Source: Pelargonium cotyledonis (Eukaryota; Streptophyta; Magnoliopsida; Geraniales; Geraniaceae). Taken from it: DNA of 50,443 nucleotides. The DNA lies in NCBI GenBank assembly GCA_036897625.1, contig JAYMTA010000054.1:1-50443 (forward strand), in the 5' to 3' direction. The position numbers and the translations under genes were made by a program. Shown piece after piece: positions 33,581-44,291 of this stretch; positions within the stretch are counted from its first letter, which is position 1, and each line of letters opens with the position of its first letter. The notes beneath the pieces were generated by a model, which saw nothing but the letters and a program-made list of their open reading frames with translations, searched no databases and was not told the origin of the DNA.

Positions 33581-34239
33581 AGCTCCGAGATTTAGCAAAC
33601 CAAGTTTTCAAATTTCCCAATAACCCACTTTTGCAAAAGAACAATCAAACCCATTTCTGAAACAATCAAACCCATTTCTGAATCAACCATTGAATTGAAT
33701 AACAAAACAGAAATCAATGCTCAAACGAAAACCAATATACAGGTCGAGATTGACAAACCCTCAGAAGCATCAGAACTTCATTACTAGAATCTTCAAGCGT
33801 AAAGGCATCAAAATGTCCACACAATCTGTGCATGGACCCTCAAAAACTCAAAAGAATCAGCACAAAACCACTTCTTGGCTCCAACCCATTGAAGAACTGG
33901 GTATAAAACCAAACGGGTAAGCTTCCGATCTTACAATGAAGTAACCATGTTGACGAATTTGCGAAGAAACGATGACAAAAATGTGGGAAGAAAATGGCAG
34001 TAGCTTATTGGGTGGTTAAGGAATAAAGAAAAGTTAGCAGTGATTGATTGATTGGGGAATCTGAAGAGTGGTTTCGAAGATATGGATGGTTGTTGAGGAA
34101 GAGATGGATCGGAGGTGGTGGTGGTGGTGGTGGTTGACAGTGGGACATATTGAGAGGAGGAGAGAAAGAGAAACCTGGAGTGGATGGGACGTGGGAGAGA
34201 GAGACTAAACTATTTTGAATTTTCAAATTAGCTATGATG
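33581..34239 (-). promoter_or_regulatory. 5' leader and promoter of the TBL gene
   Basis: The minus strand reads as a leader: a CT-rich start-like stretch near 34185-34205 and a (CCA)n run at 34112-34134. The short frame at 34005-34226 is proline-rich because of the CCA run and is not called as a protein. A leader intron is possible but its sites are not clear. Confidence 0.45.
34112..34134. repeat. (GGT)n microsatellite
   Basis: About seven GGT units in the probable TBL leader. Confidence 0.9.
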
Positions 34240-35444
34240 TCAATGCCATCTTCTAAATCAAAATGGACTCAATGATATGTTAATAAATGATACTTATATG
34301 TAAAGACGTCTAGCTAATAGTTTTATAAAGAGAGTTGATCCATACATACATGGAGACTATCAGATGTTGTAGAACAAAAAATATGTTAGTCCAAATAATT
34401 ATTCACTCACATCTTCTTCACAACAGGTTTGTCGTGCAATCAATTTAAGTCGTTCCTGATAATGTAAAAACCGTATGCATTTGTTTTTACTAGGTTTATT
34501 CAAAAACACTGGAAATGTGTTTTCTGCCTTGTATACAAGTTATAGAATTTTTTCAAGCGTTGTTCTGAGTCTAATTATTCACTTGATCTTCCATTTTTGG
34601 GTGTCAAATTAACACATGACATGAGCGTTGCAAAGCACCATTAATGAGGATTCTGTCATACGCGTTTTTAGGATAAAGTCTTCAGCGTGAGAGTAAGAAC
34701 TCGGCCGAAAGTTATAAAACTAAAGATAATTATAGAGAGAGAGTCTCAATGTAAGAATGTGAACCATTCTTTCTTAACAAATGAATGCTATTATACTCAC
34801 ATTCAATGGCTGCCACATGGTGATGTGTGATTGGTCGTTGATAAGGTTGGGTCCGCTTCAGAGCCTACTTGTAGCTTGTGTGCTCTAGAATATTCTCGAT
34901 CGTGTTAGTATGAGAGTTTCTACATGTCTCTCGAGTATCACAAGGAGTATCGAAATCCTTAAGATCTTCTGTTGTTTAGGACAACTTTTAGTGTTCAAGA
35001 TGAGTATATATAGGGTCTTTACGAAGTCAATATGTGACTTTGTGGGCACGACAATCAAACTTCTAAAACGAATTTGATTCAGAACTACATCATTCAATGA
35101 AAGATCCGTGAGGTACGTAGGGAGCCTTGGCATGACTTGGAAAGGCAATTCAAGCCTTAAAATATTTTTACTAAGTGTGATGATCTTTCTGTTCGATAGA
35201 AAGAACACGCCTATACTACATATTAGAGAACACATTAAATTTAACTAAAAGATTTATATGATATTTACAGTATTCATTTATAATTTTAATATTACTGCTA
35301 TATGTACATTGCTTAGCCTGTGGGTGATTTTATTTTACAGCAGAGTGGTATCTTTAATTCCAAACTAACTCCAAAGATTTGGTATTGTGCATCTTATTCT
35401 ACAATTTCAGGCATCATGAATTGCTCACAAAAAAAATATATATA

Positions 35445-35677
35445 CTCCGTATTTTCTTTTATACAGAAAAGTGAAGAAATCCTATATTACAACAGTTTAA
35501 GGAAACATTTCAAGATATATATATACAAGCTTGAACAATGAAATAATGTTTAGAAAATAGACTTTGCCTCTTAACCTTAACCTAGGACTTTTGGCATCTT
35601 ACCGCACTAAAGTGATGTCTTACACCACCATCACCAAGAATGTGTTGAGTGGGGATCGATTCTAAGACCTATTACCA
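35445..35677 (-). mobile_element. SINE-like element flanked by 21-bp direct repeats
   Basis: The 21-base sequence ctcac(A)8(TA)4 occurs at 35424-35444 and again, identical, at 35678-35698, as expected for a target-site duplication. On the minus strand the element begins ggtaataggtcttag, with a B-box-like gaatcgatcccc, and continues with the gtgcggtaag..gccaaaa..ctaggttaaggttaagag block shared with the element at 3083-3215. The flanking repeat is low-complexity, so the duplication is less secure than for that element. Confidence 0.6.
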
Positions 35678-35862
35678 CTCACAAAAAAAATATATATATT
35701 TGACATCAAGAGTTGTTTATGGAGAGAAGTATCTCACCAGTAAAAGCAGTATTTTGAAGACTGGCTTGCCGACCCTTTGTAAACTATCCATGGTTGTTAT
35801 TAACTTTATAACACATGAAATGAAAAGAAAGCAAGTGGTTAATATCACTTTAAATTTCCTTT

Positions 35863-35993
35863 GAGGGCTCGAGTTCAAGTCTTTTTGTAGACGGTATGAG
35901 GTGGGATTTGTGTGGTAAGGTCTAAATTCACGCTCTTTTTAGGAAATGAGAAACATTGAACATGATGCCCGTTGCTGATAAAAAAACAAAAAA
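35863..35993 (+). mobile_element. SINE-like element, probably 5'-truncated
   Basis: It has a perfect polymerase III B-box core (gttcaagtc within gggctcgagttcaagtc), then a 3' end ccgttgctgataaaaaaac that resembles the TTGCTTATCAAAA tail of the other elements here. A box and target-site duplication were not found. Confidence 0.45.
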
Positions 35994-36281
35994 TCAAGGG
36001 TTTTGCATATAAATTCCTGCAAGTACAGAACAGTTTCTCTCTACATAATTATATGGTTTTCTGTAGGGTTAGATCAGCTACCATTTTCAGTAATGAGTGT
36101 CTTTAGGGTTTCCTTATGGATTCTATAATCTCTACATGATAACCAGTACTTCTCTGCACTACACAACCAATGATTCCTCAAGAAAAACCACACAACACAT
36201 ATAGATATATATATCGCAATATTTATTTCATGCATCATGTCCACATACGCACAAGTACCAGTGCATATACATACACAAAAG

Positions 36282-36335
36282 TGTATATATATATATATAT
36301 ATATATAGATATATACATACATACATACATACATA
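36282..36335 (+). repeat. (TA)n and (CATA)n compound microsatellite
   Basis: A run of about a dozen TA units followed by gatatatacatacatacatacatacatat-type units. Confidence 0.9.
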
Positions 36336-37306
36336 TTAACAAGTGACGACATAAGTGTTTTTTTTTTATAGTTTCCGGGACAAGAGGAGAATCTGCCAAA
36401 CAAACTTTCCGGACAACTTACAGTTTCTGATTCAACTTATTGCCCCAAAACCTTCATTATAGTATATTAAATATATGGCTCTACGTAACTCAAGCTAGCT
36501 GTTTTCATTATTTTGAGTCAACAATATCCTAACAAACCATTTTCTTCCACATGATCCTTGTCCTTCCTTGTACAACACACTACTACTAGCATCCACTTTA
36601 ATTTAGCAAAACGACTTTTATGCATAGAGTCGTGCATGTGCTTTTTTTATCGGTTAAAAATTGGTAACATGTTTGTAAAAGGGCTATACTTGTGAATGGT
36701 TAAAAAGATAGACTTAAAATAATATATACTTAATATTTCACAAAATAAGTATTTTGTTTATCTTTTTTAAAAAGTTAGATATGTATAAATTATCAATAAC
36801 GTCTTTATAACAAGTTAGATAATATCTTTTCAACTTGTTAGAACACATGTCCCAAGATGAAAGAGTTACTATATTCAATACTAATTAATTTTTTCTTAAT
36901 TTTTCTGCTAATAGAAATATAATGACACTTATTTTAGGTTGTAGTAAATAATAAATAATAAAAAGTTATAACCAGCTTTTAATTAATGTCTTAGAATCCG
37001 ATACTAAATCATTAAGCTATGTTATATCATTATGAATTAACACCATACTCGTTCAAATAAATTAGTAAACAAATTTTGCTCTAACTATATATATATATAG
37101 ATCACTATTACTAGTTTACCAATATACACACTATTACACTTTAAAAAACTTAACTAATCATGTACACAGTACACTATGATAATTAACTACAGTAGCAACC
37201 ACAACTTGCCTTTTTATTCTACATAGTATCTTGAAATGATCACATAGTAGCCTCTTCAAATTTTTATTTTTGGGAACCAAGAAAAAAAAAAGCTAATTAA
37301 CTTCCA

Positions 37307-37981
37307 TTAATCCCTTATTACCTTGTGATTAAAGGACGTCAAGCTATGGTGGCTGTGGCTGGAGGAAGCAACCGCCGTCGAGGGCGACCCAGAGATAATG
37401 CACGTGGACGGAGACGGTGGCCGGCGATAGGATTGGAGGTGGCGGATTTGGGCCTTCAAGAACTTGACGTAGCGGATGGCCTCTTCCAGCATTGAGGCCG
37501 TGTCCCTTTTGGGCCCGCCGGGCACGAGCCTCTGAAGAATACGTATCTTCTCGCTTGTCCTCTCCCTCCGGAGACGCGCCGCCACGCTCTGGGGGTCGTC
37601 GCTGATCCGGACATTGCGCCTCTTGGGCCTCCGCAAGGTGGCCGGGTCGATGTCCACCGGCTGCATAGCCGCTATCTTGTACATCATCTCCTTCATGGCT
37701 CCAAGCTCTTCTTGATCTTGATCTTGATTTTCCGTTAGTATTTGTTCATCATTGTTGACGCTTATAATCAGTTGACGATCTTGGGCGGCGGTAATAGCAG
37801 GAGTGGCGGAGGACCAAGGAGGAGGCGGGGGAGGAAGAGGCCATATAGGAGGAGTTATGGGAATGTTGTGGTGGAGATGGAGAAGATGGTGTGGTTCCAT
37901 GCCCATATTATCAAGATTGTTCCAAGAACTAGTAGGGTTAGTGTTTTGCAACTCATGACTCTGGTTATGGATATGATCCAT
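37307..37981 (-). CDS. HECATE/INDEHISCENT-type bHLH transcription factor
   Basis: Single-exon gene of 224 residues. [20 protein letters not shown] at 92-111 is a signature of the HECATE group. It is followed by [20 protein letters not shown], and the bHLH domain covers about 129-181 ([18 protein letters not shown], then [20 protein letters not shown]). As in all HEC/IND proteins, the usual basic-region glutamate is replaced by alanine (AAR), so DNA contact differs from that of standard bHLHs. HEC factors act in gynoecium transmitting tract, stigma and meristem development, with SPATULA as partner. Two positions differ from the HEC sequences I remember: Leu137 for His, and Thr142 for Ile. The N-terminal half is rich in H, P and N and variable. 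The start is the only ATG that keeps the whole N-terminal region. The gene has an AT-rich upstream region to about 38.4 kb. Confidence 0.88.
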   Translation of the reverse strand: MDHIHNQSHELQNTNPTSSWNNLDNMGMEPHHLLHLHHNIPITPPIWPLPPPPPPWSSATPAITAAQDRQLIISVNNDEQILTENQDQDQEELGAMKEMMYKIAAMQPVDIDPATLRRPKRRNVRISDDPQSVAARLRRERTSEKIRILQRLVPGGPKRDTASMLEEAIRYVKFLKAQIRHLQSYRRPPSPSTCIISGSPSTAVASSSHSHHSLTSFNHKVIRD

Positions 37982-39305
37982 GAATGAACTAATGGTGTAC
38001 TTTGTACGGAAAGGAAAGAGAAGTATGGTTTGTATTTATGAGCAAGAGAATGGGCTCTTGCACAAATACCTAGCTAGCATGATGATCTTCATCATATAAA
38101 GTATTTATATGTATATATATGTGCGTAATATATATAACTAATTTGATAGCTATGAGGTATTGGGTGGGTGATGCAAGTTGTATCTTAAAGCTTGATGACA
38201 ATTACCAGAGAAATAAAAGTTCTTGTTTGTAATATATAAAACATTGAAATACGATCCTATCAAGTGATTAGAAATTTTGTAGTTATAATTGTACAGAGTT
38301 CTTAAACTGACAAACAAGATGAAATATGAACTATTGTTATAACAAAATTGAATGTAGTCATTATTATGATTGAGTTTAATGCATCTTTTTCAGCACAACA
38401 ACAATCGTTGCCGAACAAAATTGACTATAAGAATTGTGTAAGAAAATGTCAACACAAACTGCGTGAGTGAGAAGAACGTTTGCGTTCGATCCCCGCTCAA
38501 CATACCCATGGGGGAGAGGTGAGTGTTTTAACGGTAAACTAACTTCAAATGAAATTTAGTCTGAGTGTGTTAAAACTGCTTAAAGGTGTCAACCACGAGT
38601 GTGCGGATCCACTCAGGAACCCCATTGTATAAACCGAAAAAGAAAAGATATCAGTCTAAAAGAATCAACTAGCCAGCAAATTGGATATATGGATAACTTG
38701 TAGAGAGCAGGAGGAGATCACAATGGAACTGAAAGAGTTGGGTGTGACTTGTGGGTCAGCCTACAGAGTTCACAGATCCTATTTTAGGCCAAAAAGTCCA
38801 ACAGTACAGTAAAACTTGTGATGCCTATTATGCATGATTAAACCCTTTTCATTGTGGTTGAAATGTTGCATTTTTCTATGCCTGTTAACATCAACAAGAC
38901 TTATTGGGACTTGTTTCATCAATAATAACTATGATACAGCTTATACTATGATGGAGTTGTTACTAAACATTGTACAAAGTTTGCAAGATTTGAAGCACAC
39001 TATTGTTCATTATCATGTATAAACAATGAAAACCACAAAGTAACAAATTCAGAACCAAGTTATGTATTAAACATGAACAAAAAATGGCAAATGGAAAACT
39101 AGACAAGAGTCAGCAAACCCTCCATCCCTATAAATACCAAACTACTAGTAAGATGCACAAACAGTCGAGAAACAACTCCTACTTTCTCAAGTCGAGGCTG
39201 CAATAACATAGATTCACAAGAAATATCAATACAGCTTTTTTGTATGGCACAGCAAATAGCACAATAACATAAACGAAGAACACCAGGACTGGACGTTTCT
39301 TCCTC
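37982..39305. other. Intergenic region between the bHLH gene and the 3' end of the CCCH gene
   Basis: It contains a SINE-like element near 38430-38650. The last few hundred bases are probably the 3'UTR of the CCCH gene on the minus strand. The plus-strand frame at 38834-39022 has no recognisable content. Confidence 0.5.
38430..38650 (+). mobile_element. tRNA-derived SINE-like element
   Basis: gcgttcgatccccgct near 38484-38499 is a textbook B box. The preceding gtgagtgagaagaacgttt looks like the matching tRNA-like head. The gatcccc.ctcaaca block is shared with the head of the element at 35445-35677. The 3' border (near gtataaaccgaaaaagaaaag) is uncertain, and no target-site duplication was found. 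Confidence 0.55.
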
Positions 39306-42300
39306 CTAGACTTTCTGAAACTTTTCCACATAAGCCTGCAATGACGGGAAGTTTATTAATTAGTAAATTTGTAGCTCCAAAACAATATCTTCTACTAAAC
39401 CACATATATCGTTGCACATTATAGGGAGATGTAACTGGGAAGAGGGTTATTGATCCATCCAAACAAACTTGGACGAACAATGAAGTTCAAATGACACACC
39501 AGAAAAGGAGCAGATCAATTACCCCAACCACCAAGGAAATTAACTTCTGAGTATACATAAATGGCTAAAAGGAAGACAACAAAGCAAGGAAATGAGCAGT
39601 TTACTTGAAATTATAACAAAAAAATATGACAATTCGGTAGAGGATATAAAAGGAAAAGCAATTTTTTTAACAAGGTTTGAACCAAGAAATATGTCTTGCT
39701 TGCATGAAACAGTAAAACAAAACACTAGAATAAGCCAGTTCAAAAACCACAGGTATTCTTTATCGATTTTGTGCAGTAACAGATCCAGAGTCAAATTCTC
39801 AAGGTATCTATGCCTAGGTTTCAAAGTTAGGTGATGAATGCTACAATCTAGATAAATGTTAACAAGATTATGGGAAATAACACATACAGATTTGAGAGAA
39901 ATTCTATAAAAAAGAAACATCATAGCAAAGAAAAATAATGGGTGGACAAATACAAAACAGTGAATATGTAATTTGATTAGTTTTACATTTAACTACACAT
40001 ATATTCATAATTCTTTAATTTTATGAATTTAAATATTTTGGCATAATTATAATTGTATCATGAAAAGATTTCAATTATATTTATGTACATGTAATTTGAT
40101 TATTTTTACTCTTTTGCGCAGGTTATATATTTATATTCATAATTTTTGAATTTTTCATATATTTAAAAATAATATAATTAAAAATATTGCAAATATATTA
40201 TTTTCTTCCGTGCAACGCATGGGATAATGACAAGCATTTCCAGAAGCCGTATGGTTGGATTTTTTCCCGCCATATTAATAACTGAATAAAAATGCACATG
40301 GGAAAATAGCACTACTCACCTGTATAAGCTTGGTAAGTTTGGGTTTTGAAAATGACAAATAATGGTCAATTTTCTCTGGTGTTTGAGGAATATTGGCTGC
40401 CTGTATAGTACCAGTCACTTTGTCAACCACTTTCTTCACTATGGTTTTATAGGCCTCTTTATCAATTTGACCTTCCTTCCAGCTGGGTTTTAGAAGCTCC
40501 TTAACAAGCTCCACAAGTGAAAACTTAAATGCACGAATCCCCTTCACATCCTTGCTTTTCTTGCCCTCATCTGCCCCACAATCTCCTTCTGGATTCTCTG
40601 AAGGACCATTCTCTTGTATCTTCGCATCTCCTGGTGCCTTTTTGCTTTTGTCAGCGCCATCTCCAACCTTTTCAGAGATTACCCCACAACTTGCACCAGT
40701 CTCAGGCTGATTCAATGGGTGGCTCTCATGTTTTAATTCTCCTTTGGAATTGCCTGTCTTGTGGAAATCACTACCACTTGGTCCAACAGGATAAGATGAT
40801 GGGGACAAACTTTTTGATGGATCTTTTGGCTTCCCATCCACAAACGTAGCAGTTGTATTCTGTTTGATAAGATTGGCAGAAAATCCAGGGGGTAAATTAT
40901 TAATATCAGGCTTCTTCGAATCAATGCTATCACATGTAGGATCATACTGTTTATAAGATTCAGTAACTGGATTTGACTGTATGAAGGCAGCAGAAACCGG
41001 TTGAAATGATCCTTCAGAATTAATAAAGGTCGGTGCCCCCAAGGGGTTATGGGGGTTCAGAGCAGCATAAAGTTTTGGTAGCTCTTGCCCATTTTCAAGT
41101 AACTTAGCCAAAGAGGCAGATATATTGGTAATTTGTGTTAGCTGCTCACTCGTCACCACATTCTGAGTCTGCGGAACTACAGGGTTTGCCTGTGATGCAT
41201 GTGCTAAATTTCCCTCCACAAACAGTTTAGGATCTTGGGAATTTCTACTACTTATTCCTCTAGAATGATCACTGAATGCTACTTGACTTTCAACTGCATT
41301 TACATTTGGAAGGGGTAAAGCAATTGAACCTTGGGCAGTATGCTCAAAACTTTTTCCTGGGAGGATTGTGGTTGCACAATTAAGATCAATTCCTGAACTA
41401 GTAGCTCTGTCAAAAGCCTCCTTACCATCACATGGAAATGCAGGAGCCCCAGCCCCCATCAATTTCTGATTATGCAGAAAATTAGACTTCTCACCAAACA
41501 TTGGCAACGTAACTGCAGTACCATCACAACTTGGACCTGGATGTACTTGAGTTGTATTTTGCTCATGGGTTGGTAAAGAAGAATTATTATGAGCCAGAGA
41601 CTGTGAACTATGAGCAATATACCCATGGTCTTCTTTCCTTGCGTGGTTGGATGGCACTGTATAATTCCAGTCAGGAGACATTTCCATATCACCAGAAACA
41701 TCTTCATTCCAATGAGAGGCTTCCTTCTCCTTGCTCTCCGCTGGATTAGTAACTGTTGGATCACCATGCACTTTGTTCTCATTGACCGAGCTATGACCCC
41801 ATCTATCATCCTTGGACCAACCAGTGGACCTTGATTCAGGAGCACTCATTTTACCAATTATCTCCTCCCTCAACTTTGCAGCATCTGAAACAGTATTTGT
41901 ATCACCCCATTTTGGACCATCCCATATTTGTGTCACATCAGCTGAACTGCGGATTAGGCCCATTTTTTCATTTTTGTCATCACTCGCCTTTTCAGAATCT
42001 GGAACAGCATTAGTATCACTCCATTTTGGACCATCCCACATTTGGTTCCCATCATCTGAACCGCGGCGCAGGCTCCCCCTATCATCCCTTGGCTTTCTAT
42101 CAGGACTTACGCGTACCTGACGGTCCTGACCATTATGAGAAAACCTGCAATGCCTACCATTACGACAGTTACCAGCAGCATAGAACCTGCAAGGAATATC
42201 ACTACTTCTGTTTGTTTCGCGTTCTACAACTCGCTCAAAAGATGCATCTTTGTTACTTCTGTCATTTCCGCTTTCTCTTAGTACCTCATTTGCAGAACCC

Positions 42301-43884
42301 TTGTCAAATCCATCAGAAGCACCATCATGAATATACTTGCATGATGCCCCCCTCCAACATTTGCCTTTCACAAAATTATTACATATCTCGCTAGACCTGC
42401 CACTCCTAGCTGAATAATCTCTAGCTTCATGAGGTGGACTAGTAGATCTGCCACCCCTACTCAGGTAGTCCCTACCTTCACGAGGACTAGGGTACTTGGA
42501 AACTCCATCTTTCTTATGTCTATTTTCCCAACTATCCTCGTAGTTTTCATTAATTTCATTAACCTGGTGAAGAAAATGACACTGACTGCCTCTCCTGCAT
42601 CTCCCAGAAGCAAAATCTTTGCAAAATTTGCTTGATAACCCAGATCTGCTTCTGCCCCTGTCATAGTTTCCAGATTCTCGCCTATAGCCACGGACTGGGC
42701 TCCTGCTCCTGCTCCTGCTCCTGCTTCTGCTTCTGCTTCTGCTTCTACTTCTGCTCCAGCCAATAACATTTTGAAAGAAAGGGAAACTTTAAACATTTAA
42801 ACATTAATACATATCGTACAGTCAGACATGCACTATCACTATAACAAATACACAGAACTCCTAAATTATTGGCTAATGAAATGCTAGATAATATAACTAA
42901 CAAGCAAATAAATCTGAGAAAATGCAAGGATGAATGTGAGAGGAGACATTGAACCGAACAACTAGGAAAGGAGGCAGAAGCATGGCATTCTATACTATTT
43001 CTAGCTCAAGTAACGCTCTGCATTCAGAGATAATAATTCAGACTTAAGAGTGCGATGCCACTTAGTCTAATTTTAGAAAACACAGCTGATGACCCAATCC
43101 CCATTGTAGTGATTACTTTATACACATGCATCATAACATGGTGTTATGAGCAGCAAGAGATGTTGTGATGTTTGGCAGATACAACCCTAACTGCATGTCA
43201 CAATAATCTTGCTGACAAAGGATCAAAGAGCTTACTCTTGATTGGCGCCAAAATGTCTAGCCATATACTACTAAAGAATGATTTTTTTTCAGCAACAATG
43301 CTTCATTCCATGTACAGGATAATACATAATTGTATGAATGGTCATAAGAATTCCATTCCCAACATCAGAAAAAGATTTATTTTCAACATTGGTATACAGT
43401 ATACAGACATCAATAAAAGCATATGTTCGCATAATAACTACAAATACATAATTGCAAGGAAATTTGAGAAAATCCAGAATAATTTCAAACAATTGGGTAA
43501 TGAAGCCATAGTGGGTATGCTAAGTAGAGAATAGAACCTGAGCGATCTGCTCCAATTAATTTTAGGGGAATGACTACGACTTTGTTGTCTCCATTCATCA
43601 AGACCAGGAGACATTCTCATGCTGTAACTCTCATCTCTATCCCATGCAATTGGCCCTTTCGAATGTCTTGCACGGCCCTCACGGATGCTATCATACTTAT
43701 GTGGACCTCTGCTTCCAGGCAAGGGCTCCCTAGATGGATATCCTGAATCATGTTTAGAGTTCAGCATGTCAGCATCTTCAATACCAGACCACCTTGGACC
43801 ATTGTCTTCTATATTTTCATGTGAAATTCGAGACTCTTCCTTCAGATCCCACTTAGAACTGCGTTTTCTGTCACTTCTGCTCAT
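39306..43884 (-). CDS. Zinc finger CCCH protein with RS tract (Arabidopsis C3H38/C3H55 type)
   Basis: Three coding exons on the minus strand, 43884-43538, 42753-40320 and 39335-39306, join in frame to 936 residues. It starts MSRSDRKRSSKWDLKEES. An RS tract runs through 113-134. Three CCCH fingers, each C-x7-C-x5-C-x3-H, lie at 160-178, 240-258 and 304-322 (first FCKDFASGRC, second ICNNFVKGKC, third PCRFYAAGNC). A long low-complexity middle follows. Near the C terminus there is a conserved-looking block FKFSLVELVKELLKPSWKEG, then AYKTIVKKVVDKVTGTIQ and DHYLSFSKPKLTKLIQ. The last exon adds only AYVEKFQKV. The layout matches plant nuclear CCCH proteins such as At3g18640 and At5g56930 (EMB1789), from memory. 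A role in RNA processing or binding is likely but unproven. Confidence 0.9.
39967..40190. repeat. Diverged AT-rich duplication in the last intron of the CCCH gene
   Basis: tgtaatttgattagttttac near 39967 and tgtaatttgattatttttac near 40090 start two similar stretches. Each continues with tatattcataatt and a tail of att-rich sequence. They look like an old tandem duplication with a period of roughly 122 bases. Confidence 0.45.
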
Positions 43885-44161
43885 TTCTGACTACTTTCTC
43901 TCAATCAAGAGCAATATTATCTGAAAGCTAGAAAAAACACAGCATCAACATCAAACTTTCTCAACTAATCATGTCAGTGTTCTTAATGAAGTGAGATATT
44001 GGACCCCAAATAAAACAATTTACAGTTTTCATCTTCACAATAAAGATAAGCAAATACCAACACATAACATGACATTGGTTATAGGAAAGAAAAAAACCAA
44101 ATGAGAAGAAAACCCCTAACCCTTTTGCCAATAACAGACGTGTAAAGAACTTAGGTAAGAG

Positions 44162-44291
44162 GCAAATATGTATTCAAGAGTAGATCAGATAAAATTTAAG
44201 CTTATAACCATTTATCCTCATTTATAGCAAATATGTATTCAAGAGTAGATCAGATAAAAGATAATTTTATAACCAATTATCCTCATTTATA
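44162..44291. repeat. Two tandem 65-bp units
   Basis: Unit 1 (44162-44226) and unit 2 (44227-44291) both start gcaaatatgtattcaagagt and end ttatcctcatttata. The first 33 bases are identical, and the later part differs at several positions. Confidence 0.9.

Larger units (their letters stand above)
34240..37306. other. Repeat-rich intergenic region
   Basis: No gene recognised. It contains two SINE-like elements (35445-35677 and 35863-35993), (TA)n and (CATA)n microsatellites (36282-36335) and AT-rich filler. The stretch 34640-35230 has long degenerate open frames on the minus strand, but I could match them to no protein family. They may be the remains of a repeat. Confidence 0.5.

Noticed and set aside
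33581..33598. Longer TBL start at 33598
   Set aside because: That codon is TTG. The first ATG in frame is at 33580, so the shorter protein was used.
34005..34226. Proline-rich 73-residue minus-strand frame upstream of the TBL gene
   Set aside because: Its proline run comes from a (CCA)n microsatellite. At most it is an upstream open frame in the leader.
36282..36335. Possible special regulatory structure in the TA/CATA run
   Set aside because: It is an ordinary compound microsatellite.
42429..42635. Plus-strand frames over the CCCH gene
   Set aside because: They show no homology. The minus-strand gene explains the openness.
42461..42796. 111-residue Glu/Ala/Gly-rich frame on the minus strand
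   Set aside because: It is a wrong frame of the RS tract. The frame that continues from exon 1 of the CCCH gene reads RSRS and then a CCCH finger.
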